Program-made: the position numbers and the translations under genes
Assembly (NCBI GenBank): GCA_019054805.1
Contig: JAHQIY010000001.1
Coordinates: 7,454,501-7,518,500 of the forward strand
Direction: 5' to 3'
From: Brachionus manjavacas
Lineage: Eukaryota > Rotifera > Eurotatoria > Ploima > Brachionidae
Length of the DNA stretch: 64,000 bases
Part shown: positions 46,601-59,942 of the stretch, piece after piece
How positions within the stretch are numbered: the stretch's first letter is position 1
Layout: each line of letters begins with the position of its first letter
The notes under the pieces: generated by a model
Database searches by the model: none
What the model was told of the DNA's origin: nothing
What the model saw: the letters and a program-made list of their open reading frames with translations, nothing else

Positions 46601-47359
46601 GGAGGACATGTAAATTTATAAACAGTTTTTATTTTCATTTTTGTTTAATTTTTGTTTAATTTTTGTTAGATGGCATCGTTAACGGCTACAGTTTGGTCAA
46701 AACCTGTTGGCCTTGTTCCTTGTCTGAGCTGGTCAACTGCTGCAACTGTGTTTACACGAGGAGTTCTTAGTAAAGCAGTAGATTGGCAGAACTTGGAAAG
46801 AGACTATTATTCTGATTCAAATTACCGTGATCTCAAAGAACATTTAAAGTGGCTTCATGCCGAGGAAAATAAAGAGAGAAAGCGAAAAAAAATTTCCTCA
46901 TTCATTCCTGAATCAAATATAGATTATAACACTTTGACAAATTTTAATTATAACGATCCAAAAAAAAGAATAAAAATGGAAATAGTTGAGTTTATGCATG
47001 TCTTGATGGATGAGTGTACTCATTTGGTTAATTATGATGTTCCTGTTGATACAAATTTAATAAACGTGGTTGCAGCAAAAGACGATGCATATGTTCTTAG
47101 AGATGGTGTAAATAGCATAGAGTCAATATGGCCAGGTAATTTATTATGACTAAATAAAAGAAAGTTGAATTAAAAAAACTTTTAAGGAAGTCGAGTAGAC
47201 TATGTAGAACGAGGACATGTGTCTGCGTTTGTTTTGTCTCTGGCTACATTCAGGTAAATATTTTTATTTAAGAATTTCGAAAAAATTTAAATTTTCTTAA
47301 GGAATACTATAATGGATACAATGAATAAAATGATAGAAAAACATTATTCCTTTGATTAG
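43647..47359 (+). CDS. ABHD18: ABHD18-like alpha/beta hydrolase
   Basis: Exons: 43647-43732, 45897-45984, 46061-46161, 46214-46405, 46471-46609, 46670-47135, 47187-47253 and 47302-47359, giving 398 residues with all phases consistent. Exon 1 encodes MSKIDQYYRKFMLSRFYQGG and WG, matching the ABHD18 (C4orf29) N-terminus. Family blocks: RRNIVGRRE, NDYPVKIEK, LHFAGTGDHKYWRRR, IIENPYYGLRKPKNQ, LFVMGG, the nucleophile elbow TGLSMGGHMASL (Ser in GLSMGG), PCLSWSTA, VFTRGVLS, MDECTHLVNYDVPVD, AKDDAYV (acid) and ERGHVSAF (His). Human ABHD18 is reported as a mitochondrial lipid-metabolism enzyme, but that role is not visible here. The loop between VLS and MDECTH is shorter and Lys-rich. Confidence 0.94.
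44038..44165 (+). repeat. Dispersed repeat C, copy 2
   Basis: It is homologous to 32291-32402 over its whole length, with about one difference in eight bases by eye, and extends slightly further on the right (ACATCGAGTTGATCATC). It lies in ABHD18 intron 1. Confidence 0.75.
45680..45850. repeat. TACGTAA-rich AT repeat
   Basis: It contains TTTTACGGTAAAA, AATTACGTAATTT and TTTACGTAAATT words like those at 8695-9115, 18175-18610 and 38085-38560. Borders were not determined. Confidence 0.35.
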
Positions 47360-47924
47360 GATAAATTTGTTTATATTAGTTTTTTAAATTATTTGTGCTT
47401 AATTAATTTTAATTTTAATCCGTATTTAAATTCAATAAAATGTAAATTATACAAATTTGAATTTATTTTTGAAAATATTAGAATTAAAGTAAAATAAATT
47501 TTGAGATGTTATTTTATTTTAAATGTTTAAGTTTTTTATTAATAAAAATTTATTGAATATTTTAATTTTATATTGATTTAAATATAAACAAACTTTTTGA
47601 AAAAACATAACATGGTTTAATTTTTTGTATTTGAATTACAAAATGTATCCAATGTTGAAATTAGATTGAAAAAGTACGTTGTTTGAAATATTTTTTCAGT
47701 TTCAAATAAAAAAATAATTTTAAGTTAATTTTAAGCAAGCATGAAAAACTTGGTGTTTTTTTATGAATTTTGACTTTAGGTTTGTGATATGATGATCCTT
47801 AAGATAATATTTGTAGTTTAAAAAACTATCTACGCTATGTTTTCCATTTTTTATCAATTAAGTATTTGTTAAAAAGCACCAAACGAAAGTAAATTATCAC
47901 TAATGTCAAAATTTTATAAGAAGA

Positions 47925-48030
47925 AAACAAAGTTTTTCGTCTCTAGTCAGTTAGGTAAACTATGGTTCACCTGTTCCTGGAACGATTCTTGTTCTCAGGT
48001 TTTATGAACTATTAATTGACCAAAACATTA
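47925..48030 (-). repeat. Dispersed repeat D, copy 2
   Basis: On the minus strand it carries AGTTCATAAAACCTGAGAAC, GGTGAACCATAGTTTACCTA and ACGAAAAACTTTGTTTTCTT, as in copy 1 at 2215-2350. About 14 extra bases lie between the first two blocks. Confidence 0.7.
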
Positions 48031-48305
48031 TCTAAAAATTATTCAACTACAAAGTTAAAGCTTCTCTTGAAACCATTAGAAGTTATTTTATGATTAATTG
48101 TCCTGAAATTTTTTCAAAACATTTTAAAGCGTTGGAAACTGCTTATATTGAACAAGAGCTACAAACAAATAAGCAAGCAAAAATATTAAATTTTTTTAAA
48201 TAATTATTAATGTAAATGACATTTGTATGTAAACTGTGTAAATTTTTATTTTTTTGAAATAGCGTATTTTTTAAATAAAAACCTTTTCATTTAACTTTTC
48301 ATTCT

Positions 48306-48400
48306 ATAGGCATCTGTAAGAACCTCTCTAATTTGTCCACCTCTGTATGTGTCCATTTTTTTGCTTACCCGGCGGTGGACAAATTAGAGAGGTTTCACTG
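48306..48400. mobile_element. Short pogo/Tigger-like MITE
   Basis: The inverted arms AACCTCTCTAATTTGTCCAC (48321-48340) and its exact complement (48375-48394) surround about 34 bases. The right end reads out to CACTG followed by TA, so the terminus is CAGTGAAACCTCT, typical of pogo/Tigger elements inserting at TA. The left outermost bases have diverged. Confidence 0.75.
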
Positions 48401-48524
48401 TATTCTGAAATTTTTTCATCTATTTACAAAAAAAGCTAATGTAATGATAAAAATAAGATAGAAAAGATAACTACATAGAAAATTTAAATTTGGACAAAGT
48501 AAATAAATTTTGGGAAATAGATGA

Positions 48525-48900
48525 ATCTATGTTCCCCAAAGTCCAACACTTGAAGGGTGAAAAATTAATTTTAATTTTCTTTAATTTTTATTATTTTATG
48601 CTGAAAGGCAAAGATTTAAGTAAAGAGCGCATTTGAGTATTTGGGATTGTTGAAAGGGTAATTCCAAGTCAACCAGATCAGAGAAAATGCTAAGCTATTT
48701 TTAAAGCTCCTTTAAATTAAAAAAAAAAAATAATAACTAATTTTTATATCAATTTCGAGAATTAAGAATTCTATTGAATTGCTTTATTTAATTTGTTCAC
48801 TTAATTCTATTTTGGTTCACCCTAATTATATTTTGAACAATAGTTCACAAAACCTGAGAATTCACGCTTTACGGTGGCGTTAAAAGACTCAAAAAGGAAA
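48525..48900 (+). repeat. Dispersed repeat D, copy 3 (interrupted)
   Basis: CCCCAAAGTCCAACACTTGA near 48532 and AGTTCACAAAACCTGAGAAT near 48842 match blocks of copy 1 in the same order but with a longer spacer. The spacer may be an insertion or the original length. Confidence 0.5.
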
Positions 48901-49734
48901 TTTGGCTTAATAATTAAATGACTTAATATTTTATATTTTATAAGTACCGTCTGTATGGTTTTATTTTTTTGGAATTTTTTATCTGCAAAAATTTGGAAAT
49001 TTTTTCCTTTTATTACGTAAATCATAAGCATTTGATTATCTAGAATATTTAGTGTCAGTTTTTAATAGATATTAAATAAATTAGTGCTTATAAGTTTTTT
49101 TTTTTTTTGGAGAGCACTCTTTGTCTTGGTCACGTTATTTTTTCTGCTAAAATTTTTTTAAATTTTTTTCGTAGAGAAAGTTTTTAATTTGTTGGTGGGG
49201 GCTAGTTAGAACCATATGATATATCACTCAGGTTTTTAATTATTTTTTGATAGATTTTAGATAAACAAAAATTTAAATTAAAAAATAGAATTTTTTTTCC
49301 CATTTATAATTCATGATAACTGTGGCTCTGATCTTTTGTAACCATACCTATTTCCGAAATTGTTATTTATCACCGGAATTGAATTAAATTTTAATCTGTA
49401 CAGGTAATAAAATTCGATTCACACTGGATTTTTGAACTAAAATAAAAAATTTAATTAATTTGAGTTAACCCGGGGTTGCTAGTTAATTAATTTTTGAGTT
49501 ATGCTTGTGAGTTTTGAATGAGAAATGTTTAAGTGAATATCATGAGACTTACCGTTAATTAAAAGGTATTTTGAAACTAATCAAAATAGAGTATGACATG
49601 CCTTTTCATGAAAAATAAAAAGTGAATTTAAACTTGAATTAGGAGAAAAATGGTAACAAGGAAAAATTAATAGCCATTAAAACCAAAAAGGGTAGTAAAA
49701 CTTTTTGATTATAAGAACATCAAGTGTTTTATTT

Positions 49735-49833
49735 GGCGATTCGGTATCGAAGTGGTCAGAGATTCTGAGCAGAATTCCACAAGGGTTTGTTCTAAGTTCA
49801 TTACTATTTACAGCGGTTCCAATAAAATCGTAA
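49735..49833 (+). pseudogene. Reverse-transcriptase scrap from a LINE
   Basis: The frame reads GDSVSKWSEILSRIPQGFVL then SSLLFTAVP and a stop. RIPQG.VLSSLLF corresponds to the GVPQGSVLGPLLF block of jockey/CR1-type reverse transcriptases. Only about 30 codons survive. Confidence 0.65.
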
Positions 49834-51031
49834 CGCCGGCCAGCATTTATTGACAACAACAACAAAAAAACTATGATTGTACTTTTTGTTCTTTTTAAAA
49901 AAAAGCTTTTTTAATAAAAAATAATTTCCCTCATTATTAATTTAGATATTAGTTGAGAAAAGACGAGCTTTTTATCCTTTTTGACTTTTTTTTATCAAAA
50001 AGGATGTTCTTTTTATACTTTTTAGAATCTAATATTAGCGAAATTCAAGAACTTAAATGATCTTAGCCAAAAGTTTAAGATTTAACAAAATAAAATAAAA
50101 ATTTCATTTTAATTTTGAAAAAAATGACGAATTATTTTGAAATCTTTAGCAGGTCAGTTTTTTTCTTTGAATCAAAATAAAAGACTTTTCAACAACTTAC
50201 CAATTAATGGTCAATAAAATGAAAAAAAATAATTTATAAAAAAATTTAGCTATAAAAATGCCTTTTAAAATACAAAATTTTGGATTGTATTTCATTTGTT
50301 GGATTATTTTGGTGACACATATTTATAATGTTATATGGATTCATATGAAAATTATAAATTTCATTGTTTAACAAGGCAAACAATTGTATGATGACGCTAT
50401 TAGGCATGGTCCGTTGTGTTCGCATTTTATTTTTCGTTTGAAAGTTTTTTTATTTTAATGTTATCATAAATAATAAGATATGTTATTTGATTCTTTGTTA
50501 AGAATTGAGAAAAACTCTTATTTTCATTTTTTTCAAGTTCGATAAAAGAATTTATTTTATGATCATAATCTAGAAATCAGATTTATTCTTAAAAAATATA
50601 TCTTAATTATTTCTTAAATAAATAACTTTTAAATAACAAGAACAGGTTTTTTAATAAATATTTGAAAAGATCTTTATTAATAGATCTTTCTTAAAGATTT
50701 TCTTAAACTTAAGAAAAAAATACGAATCTTTTAAGAGTCGTGTAAAATTATTCTTAAAATGTCTTCGAAGACCTTAGATAAGAACCTTGGGAACCTTTTA
50801 ATTTTTCAAATAAAAGATAATTTAATAACTATAGATAATTTAATATGCACTTTAAAACAATAATTAAAGGAGATTCTGGAATGAATTGATTCTCTTTCTA
50901 TTTTTGAATTGGAATACTAATTTTTTTAATTTTGATTTTAACAACATTTATTTATTTTTTTTAATTTGAGAACAATATTTAACAATTTATTTTTTTGTTT
51001 CAATTCAATTTACACTTTTATTTAACAATAT

Positions 51032-53570
51032 TTATATTTTAGACCGAGTCGAAGATATTCTTTTTGTTTGAATTGCTGATTTTAAGTTTTTGACAAAAAT
51101 TTCATCATTTTCTCGAATAGGTTGTTTTTGGTAAACTCTTCTAGATTTAATCTGCTGATTTGGATTTTTATTTTTATTTTCTTTGAATATTTTCGATATC
51201 AAATTTGGTTCGTTTGATGTCTTCTCCATTTTCTTGACTCCCTTTTGTTTTACTGAATCTTGTCCATAATCCTCTACTAAAAAAATTAAAATTAACTCCA
51301 AATTTCCAGCTCCTGAATAAATCAATTACTTAATTGCATCCACTGAGGCAGTGAGTGTTGTTTACACAAAAACAACTTCCACAAATTATGCAGCACTTGT
51401 GTGCATACAAAATCACCCGAATTGGATCCAATCATTCGGATCATGAACATTCCGTCCGGTTCTAAATAATCATACACAAAAGATTTATAATTTTTGACAC
51501 AAAACGAAGACGCAGTCATTTGTGAATCGAAGTCCTCTAAAATATTTGATGTCGACACATTCGACAAGTTGTCATCAAAGCTATGACTGAAAATTTTTTT
51601 CTTTCTGCGCTTAAGCTTCATTGAACCCTTGCTGTCAAATCCCAAATTAGACGGAATATTTGGAAAAATAGGCTTTTCACAGTGTGACGGACTCAAATGT
51701 CTCTCATCATCTTTTTCATCATCAAACAAATACTCATCATCTCTTTCATGAACAATCGAAAATTTCGATTCCCTCCTTTCGAACTCATCGGACACAAACG
51801 ATTGTTGATAAGTCACCTTTTTTCCACCTTTTCTTTTCAACTTGGAATTCTCCACAAGTCGAATCCTCATAAGTTTTATTCTTCTTATAGCATAATTGTA
51901 TTGATTGACTGGTATGAATCTATAGATCCAAATAAGCAAAGCACTGGTATTTATGATTAGCAGGACAAGATACCAAAACCACAAAAATGTAAATATTTGT
52001 TGATTGAATAGATTTATTGGCAGTACGCACTGAACGTTGTATTCATGACTAAAATTTTTCAAGCCTAGCTCTCGCACCTGAAACTTACACATTGTCACTC
52101 TGGGAAAATATTCGGAATCGGCATAGCCCTTTCCCTGAATAATATCCCGAAAAATAGACGCACCGTAGATATAATAGTTACGGCCCAGAAGAATACTAAT
52201 GAGAAAAAGTTGACCTATACAGTTTAGTATGTACAAGAGTTTAACGAATAGATAAAGAATAATCAAATAGTTTCCGAGGAATTTTCCGAACATGAAACAG
52301 ACTAAAGCCATTATTCTACTGATTATGTTCATGTGGCGACTAGAGCGCTGCCGTCGAGGATCATCCACATATTGATCTATGGTGCCAATCATGTACTCCA
52401 TCATTTTCCGATTTTTTTCCAGTTTGCTCACACTTTTGAAGTCGTGTGACGCTTCGACGATATCCTTTATTGAAAAATTAAATCAAGTTAAAATAAATTA
52501 TTTTTCTTAAGCTAATGTAATTTACTTTTATGTCAATGCCTGAGCGTAGACTAAGAGTTCTCCTTGATATTTGACTGTTATTGTTTTCAAATTTTTAATT
52601 TTTAGACCAAAAAGATTAATAATTAAAATCATGCAATTAATTTCAATAATTAAATTAAATTAAAAATATTGATAAAAACGTAATCACTTCTCTTTTTAAT
52701 TTATTTGCTCTAAGTCAATTTTGATTTCATATTCAAAAAAATTAATTCATGATAATCAAACTCAATTTGTAATTTCCTTTTTATCATCTCTTTTTGGCGC
52801 TGACAACTTTTTCCCAACCTTTTTTAATGAATTTAAATTTATTTAATTGATTTTTTTTTTCGCTTAGCAATTTATTTATTTGAAAAAATAAATCCATCAA
52901 TATTCAACACCTGAAGAATTAATTTATTTTTAATATATTGTTAATTTTCCTATTAATTCTGAACATAAAATAAAACTAGAAATTTCTTAACTAACAATGA
53001 CTTGAGATAAAAATAACTCATTGAAAAAATGAAAAAAAGCTGATTAATTCTTCTACATTTTTAATTATTTTTTTTCAAAGCTATGAATATAAACTAAATG
53101 TTAGATGTATTATTAAATTTTTTGGTCTAGCTTTAATTAAATCTTACCATATTATCCTGGGAAGATAAAATAACAATGAAAGAAATAAAAGAATGTAGGC
53201 AACCCATTGATAGTACCTAAGTTCGGTTTGTCTTCTCTCTGTTTCGTTCTCTGGAATTTGTTTATCGAATGGTATATAATAGGTATTCGTTATCCAACAA
53301 ACTAAATTAGTGTATTCTTCGAAATTTTTTGTAAACAAAGCTGGAACCCAGCAATTAATCTTTTAAATAAAAATAAAATATTATTAATAATTTTACTTAA
53401 ATAAAAACCTGATTGTGGCCAAAGTGTTTATTGGTGACAATAAATGCAAATACAACAAGAATGGCCACAGTGTATTTGTAGTTTAATCGGTCAGCAAAGT
53501 CATCATCACTTGCACTTGATCCGAAAAACCCCAGGAGCGGAATGCGCCTGGATATTGCCAGCAAATCCAT
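51032..53570 (-). CDS. Innexin gap-junction channel protein
   Basis: Exons: 53570-53409, 53359-53148, 52562-52526 (37 bases), 52464-51330 and 51312-51032, giving 608 residues with all phases consistent. Innexins form intercellular channels and hemichannels in invertebrate plasma membranes. Four membrane segments are visible: YTVAILVVFAFIV, YYQWVAYILLFLSLLFYLP (the YYQWV innexin signature), the NYLIILYLFVKLLYI region, and FTFLWFWYLVLLIINTSALL. Extracellular loop 1 has Cys in NCWVPALF and VCWITNTYYIPF, loop 2 in MCKFQVR and NVQCVLPINLFN, giving the usual two per loop. The cytoplasmic C-terminus is very long (about 300 residues, Ser/Lys/Asp-rich) against roughly 100 in typical innexins. The ATG at 53570 fits the usual short N-terminus. 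Confidence 0.93.
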
Positions 53571-56500
53571 GCGTTCTAATTACTGTATTAAATCCTCGCT
53601 TTTAACCCAGGTCCATTTATTAAATCATTAATCTAAATTAAAACGGAATTTAAATTTTACATGATAATCAGCCTTTTAAAAAAATTTCTCATCTGCGAAA
53701 ATAATTTCCAATCTTTCGTCAGATTTTCTTTTGTTTTGCTTTGTTCTACGCCAAATAATCTATTATCAAGTTAAGAATATTGATTTTTAATGGAATCAGT
53801 TCCTAAATCAAACCAAAAATTACTTTTCTCTAGAACACTTAAGATTTTCAAGTTTATTAAGTAGAATAAATATCTTTGGAATGTGCTCGAGGGGCCTGCT
53901 TAGATTGATTCTAATTTTATATTGATTGTTAAAAAAATTAAATGTAATTATTTCGAGATAATGATTTGAATTTTTTTTCTTGTTAAAAAAGAATTTAGGA
54001 AACGATAGATTTATTAATAATTTTAATTCTGCAATAGGCTGTTAAAAAATTTAATTTTCTAAGTGAAACTTGTTGATAATATGCTTTTAAATATGCACAA
54101 TTGTTTTTTTTCTGATAGTGCTGATATTCGAAAACAGATGAATCTAAAATTTAATTATCAGTTTAAAATTTATTCAAATAGAAAAATTAGCCAGCTCTTA
54201 TTCAAAATCTACTCTCTTATGGAAATTTGATATAAAAAAATTGATTATATTTTTTGCAATTTTTTTTTTAACTTAAAATAAAGCAAATTAAGGAAAAAAT
54301 TTCATTTGAAATTAATTTTCAATAGCAGTTTGAGTGCTAAATTAAGAGATAACTTTTGACAAGTAAAAAAAAAAGTTCTAGACAAAATAAAATAATCGAA
54401 TTCTGCATTATTTAGCATGATGCAAATTTCTTACAGGATATTGACAAAATTGTAAACTGTGTTATTTGTTGAGATAGATTGAAATTTTCAATAATTAGGG
54501 TTTTGATTAATAATTAAAAAATGAATTTTATAATAAAAACCCGCTCTAATAAATATTTACACCATTAATAGCAAAAGTATCAAAATAAACTCTTGTTGAA
54601 TCACGTATTGATTCTTGATGAAATTTTATTAATGATTTTCGAGATTAAATTTAAAATAATTTTTTTGTTAAAATCAATTTTCAATGCTTCCTACATTCCC
54701 TATTTCCTTAACCATTTTAAACAAAGACATAATTTTTTTGACAATTTAAAAAAAAATTATTTTAAATAGCTACAATTTGCACAATGTTGTCTAATTAATA
54801 AAAAAACCCTTGAATGCAAACAAAATCAAACTGTGCTCATTTACCTTAAAAAAACTGCAATTGGATCTAATTATTGAATTTTTGGCCAATTTTTGCTTAA
54901 TGATACTTTAATCACTAGTTTTAATAAAAAATCTCTCCTAAAAGGAAATTAACAAAGTATGGTTTTTTCTATAGCTCACTCTTAAATAGAAATAAGTTCT
55001 AATATGTCTCTTAAGATCTCAAAAAATATTTTTATTTCTAAATTTATTTCCTTAAAAATCTTTTAAGTAATTTTTGTTCTAAGGGAAATTTATTTAATAA
55101 CTGACAATTTGCATTATTTTTACAATTAGAGTCGAATTCGGAATAAAAAAAAAATTTAAATTAGTTAAAAGTAAAATAAAATTTGAATTAATAGAGAAAA
55201 TAAAAACAAAAAAATGGTTGAACTTTTGAGTAACTGATTAAACTTAATTTTCAAATAATCATTAATTTTTCATTTATTATAAAATATCAAAAACAATAAT
55301 TTTCTATTAAACAAAAATGAAAAATTATTTAATTTAAAACTAGTTCAATCATTTTGCCCCATCTGTTATTATTCGATTTAAACTTTTGAATTAAATATTA
55401 TCAAATCTCATTTATGTGCCAATTCTGGCCTAATGAAGATCATTTGATTATTTTTTCTATTAATCCTAATGAATGAATCACTTTGCAGCAAAAGAAATAA
55501 ATGATTTTTTTAAATCCTTTTATTTCGCATTATTCATCGATTCAACTTTAATAATCCAATATAGCCAAGTTTTTCCATTTTTTTACTATTAAATTGAAAT
55601 TTCAAATTAATTTAAATATTTTTGAGCATTTATTTAAAATTGCATTCTTAAGAAAAATAAAGAATGAAATCTATACAAGAATTCTAAAAATAATTGAGAT
55701 AAATTAAAAAAAAATAGTTTTTAAAATAAAACGAAAATTTCAATTGCTTTCTTATTTAAAATACGACCTTTAAGTTTAATTTTTTTGAAGAGATATAATT
55801 CACAGATGAAAAAGTTTTCATAACTTGAAATTTATTTTGATTGAAAAAAAAATTAATGTTAGCTTATTTAAATGGTAAATTTGAATCACAATTTCAGCAT
55901 TTTTAAAAGAATAAGAATCGCTAAATAAAGTTTGAGTGTTTGAGTGAAACTCAAGAATTGATTAAAAAAATTCCAACACAATCAAAAAATATCAATATTT
56001 ATTTTTGTTACTATTCAATGTAAACAAAATAAATTCGTGATATAATCTGTCAATTTGATACTAAGACAGCTTTTTTTTAATTCAAACCAAATTTAAATTA
56101 ATAAAATAATTAAAAACTTGCGTTTTGTTCAAACAAAAGAATTAGGCACAAAATTAAAAATCGCTCTTTAATTTGACAAACAGTTCTAACATCCCGATAT
56201 GAAACTCATTTTCTCTAAACGGAAATGAATTCTTCTTTTTTAAATTAAATGAACTTGCTTCTAATATTTATTTGATTGATTTTTGTGAGAAAATTCTCGT
56301 TGCCACTTGATATCAGTAATATTTTATTTTAACAGAATACTCTAATTTAAAGTTCTCTTCAAAAATTAAACAGCTAATAATTTTCCAAGATTCATTCTCA
56401 ATTTTTCAAATATTCCCTAAAAAAGTTCTAATAATCGGATAATTAAGTAAAATATTATTAAACTAATATACAGTAATTGTATAATTCGTCATGAAAACAG

Positions 56501-59500
56501 GCTTTAGTTTGGCTTCTATATTTAGATTGAGTACAAACTCTTTAGAGCATCAATTTTTAACTTTTATTTATAAAATTAAATTTATTGAAAATAATTCAAT
56601 TTAAGTTATCGTAAATTTGCGTGCTAAATTCGCAATAACTTTTAAATATTAAATTTATTAGATTTTAATTTAATTGATTAGAGATTATTTTAATTAAACT
56701 AAATTTTACCTGAGTAATTTGATCATGTGAGAAAACTTTTGTATTCATCATGCTATATCTACTCTAAGACCTGCCGATTTATGGCAATACAATTAAGATG
56801 TCCTGAATTAAACTAAATTTAGTAATTATATTAATTTTAGTAAGGGTCAAGCTAGTTTAGAAAGGTTGGACTCTATTGATTTTTTCCAATTTTACCCTAA
56901 TCCTGGTGAAATGAGATTCAATTTTTCACCAAAGTCTCCTCTTTAAAAATTTCTATGCATCTGATAGAAAGATATCAAGATAAAACTTTATTAAAGTTAC
57001 ATTGATCTTGACGATTGTTATCGCCATTTGTGCAAATAATGCAAAGTCGTATGTTTTTCCGGCTGGCTCCACTTAGTAAATAAAAAATTAATCATTATGA
57101 ATAAATCAAGTCCCTAAAAATAAATCGATTGATTAATAAATTCTAATGATATATTAATATTTAAGAGCTAATTTTTGATTAATGGCTTTTATCTTAAATA
57201 AATGATTAGCGTATATTGAAGCATTAGAAATAAAACTGAAAGCATAATTATTTTTTAATATAGAAAAACATTTGATTTTTTATAAATTCCGAATCCGCAT
57301 AAGTTTAAAAATTTACGACAAAAAAATTATGAAATTATTTAACTAATCTTTGTAATGCTTTGAATAAACAAATATTATCCAATGTGCTTCATAAAAGATA
57401 AGATAGATAGGATATTAGAGTTAATCTCATTTATAATTAAACATATCCATAGCTAAAAGCTTATAAATAAAATATAATTAAACTTAAATCTGAATATTAT
57501 TATTTTAAGCCAGTGTAGTTGTAAAAAAGATAAAACGCTTTGATTAATTGGAAAGGGAATTCGATTTTTGATGAACATACTCTAGTTCACTAATCAAAGT
57601 ATTCTCATTGGACTTGCATGTTCCTTTTTTTGGTGATCGTTTCTCAAATATTTATCTTTCTGTTGCAATCAAATTATGGAAATCATTGGAAAAAAGTTTT
57701 CATCGTGGAATCATCTCTAATTTGGTCTACAAACAATTTTCAGAACTAACTAATTTTTAGTAATCAATTAATTGATTTTTAGTATTACAATATTTGACCT
57801 GATTTATAGCTTTGTACAAAAAATAGTTTAAAAAATCATTTAATAATTTTTTAGAAGTCTATATCTTTAAATTTTATTAAGCGTGTATAATTACCTAAAA
57901 AAAAACTTTTACATTTAATTTATCCTTCAATAGTATTTTAAGTTTTGATAAAAAGATATCATAAATTCAAACGATTTTGGACTAAAAAGTGTGTTTACTA
58001 AGAGGAAAATTAAATATTAATTTTTTTTTACTTTTTTTTTTAATTTTTTGGATTCTAAATATTTATTTTAAAAAATCACAAAAAAAAAATTTAGAAATAT
58101 AATCTTTAATCTTTTTAAACAAATTAAAACTTATTTTAGAGAGATTTTTTTTTAGATAAATTACTTTTAAGAATAAAACGCCTATTAATTGCTCAAAAAA
58201 AGTTTAGTTAATCAATCAGCCACCGTACCAAGTGTTTATAAATTTTTTACAAGCACTTTTGATTTTTAGTAAATTAGAAAAGTTGAAGCATAAACACATC
58301 ATTGAAGCATAAGTCGGATAAAGCTTCATTTTTATGTTTTTTACAAAACCCGTTATTTATTAAGATACAAATTAAGTTGATAAAATCAGTTTAAAAAAAT
58401 TAATAATAAATAGCGTGGTAGGTTTTTGATTTAGAAATTAGACGATATACAATAACAATTTTGAAAAATGCTTAGAAAATCTTAGATAAATATGATAGAC
58501 AGGTTTTATAGATTAACTCGTTAATGTTTACTTCAAAATTGTAGCCAAATATTATCTCTGGCATTTAAATTAACATCGTCTAAAATTTTTTCTTTTAATT
58601 TTTAGGGTGAATAAATGTTTTGTCGCTATTTTTAAATTTATTTTTAATGGTTAAATTTGGCAGAAAAAAATTCACTATTCTTGCTGGTCTATTCTAAATA
58701 ATTGTCATTTAACTCGAGCAATTAATTATTAATGCATCCTTATCTAAAGCAATTTTCATTAATTAATTTTAGATTTTTGGAACCTTTCAATTGGAAATAG
58801 ACTTTTAACACCCTGGGCTCTACTACTTAAAAATGAATAAAAAAGATTTAAAATACTTTAAAATGATTTGGAAGACTTAAAGATTTAAACAAAGTTGTTA
58901 ATTCTTAAACGAAAAATTTTGAATTGTATTTTCTAATCCTGAATATACAGAATTTTATTCAAAATAAAAGTTTGTTTTTAAAATAAAAAGGTTTTCTTAA
59001 AACTTTCGAATCTTATAAGTTAAATGAACTTTTATACAAAATTATATAATATTTTTTTATTTTTTAAGCGGAATTATTTAAATTGATTGAATTCAAACCT
59101 GAGAAGTATCATTGAAGATTGCTTTTTTTGCTTTTTAATTTTTTCCAGGTTGGTAAGATCAATTTTAATAAAGAATTAGATATGGACAAAAGTTTTTTAA
59201 GCATGTTGAATCAAGCACAGAAAACTTCAAATGCATTTGAAAATAAAAAAAAAAAAAAATCTTATTTTTTTCTTAATTTAATCACCAAAAATTACCAGTA
59301 GCAGTAAATTTGCTAAAAACACAAATTAATGTTTATTTAGTGCAAAGCACTTATTCAGCTCCTGTTCTCATGTAGACCAGCTTTGAAATCGTTCAAATTT
59401 AACCATACTTCTTGACAGGGGCGTTTTCAAATTGGGGATCTCGAAGTGGAAGTTAATTTTTTACAATTAAATTAAAAAAATTATTTTTTCATTTAAAGAA

Positions 59501-59942
59501 AATTAAATGTAATTAGATGGAATTTATCAAAAATAATCTAATTTATGAGATATAAAATATAAATATAAATAATTTCCAAAATTTCAATTTTCTACTTTTT
59601 TTTTAAAATCTACAATTTAACTTGAAAAATAATTACTTATTTTGATGGGGCTTAAACAGATTTTACAAAATCTGTTTAAGAAACCTTCATTTAATATTTA
59701 AAAGTGATGTACTAATATATAAAAAAAAGAGATTCTAAATTTGAAGTAATTTTTCATTATTGTAGATGGAAGTAAAAAATTTTCGATTAATAAATATTTT
59801 ATTTCTTAGCTATTTAATTTTTGTTGCTTGTTAGAGACTGCTAAATCTGCACAAAAAAGAAAGATTCATATAAAATTAACAAATGAATCATTTTTTAAAA
59901 TTAAATAAATAAATCTAAATCCCAAGTATAAACCGAAAATTC
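53571..59942. other. 6.4-kb gene-poor, AT-rich intergenic region
   Basis: The stretch is flanked by the innexin start and the chitin synthase stop. I found no exon-like sequence with family features and no clear transposon ends. The only slightly coding-like piece is at 59180-59260. Regulatory elements for the innexin may be here but cannot be named from sequence alone. Confidence 0.6.
59180..59260 (+). other. Short coding-like stretch ending in an A-run
   Basis: From an ATG at about 59182 it reads MDKSFLSMLNQAQKTSNAFE then Lys codons from a run of about 15 A. A TTTTCCAG acceptor-like site lies just upstream (59149). It could be a tiny exon, a 5'-truncated retrocopy ending in poly(A), or chance. 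No family is recognised. Confidence 0.2.

Larger units (their letters stand above)
47360..51031. other. Intergenic region between convergent ABHD18 and innexin genes
   Basis: 3.7 kb of AT-rich DNA with repeat D copies (47925-48030 and 48525-48900), a pogo-like MITE (48306-48400) and a reverse-transcriptase scrap (49735-49833). No gene was found. Confidence 0.7.

Noticed and set aside
51297-51312. A further tiny intron in the last innexin exon (GTTAAT to TTTTTTAG)
   Set aside because: It would be only about 20 bases, too short to splice, and reading straight through keeps the frame open to the natural stop.
59119-59301. Independent gene at the right side of the gene-poor region
   Set aside because: The frame starts with a non-ATG codon, ends in an A-run and low-complexity sequence, and matches nothing known; only listed as a low-confidence curiosity.
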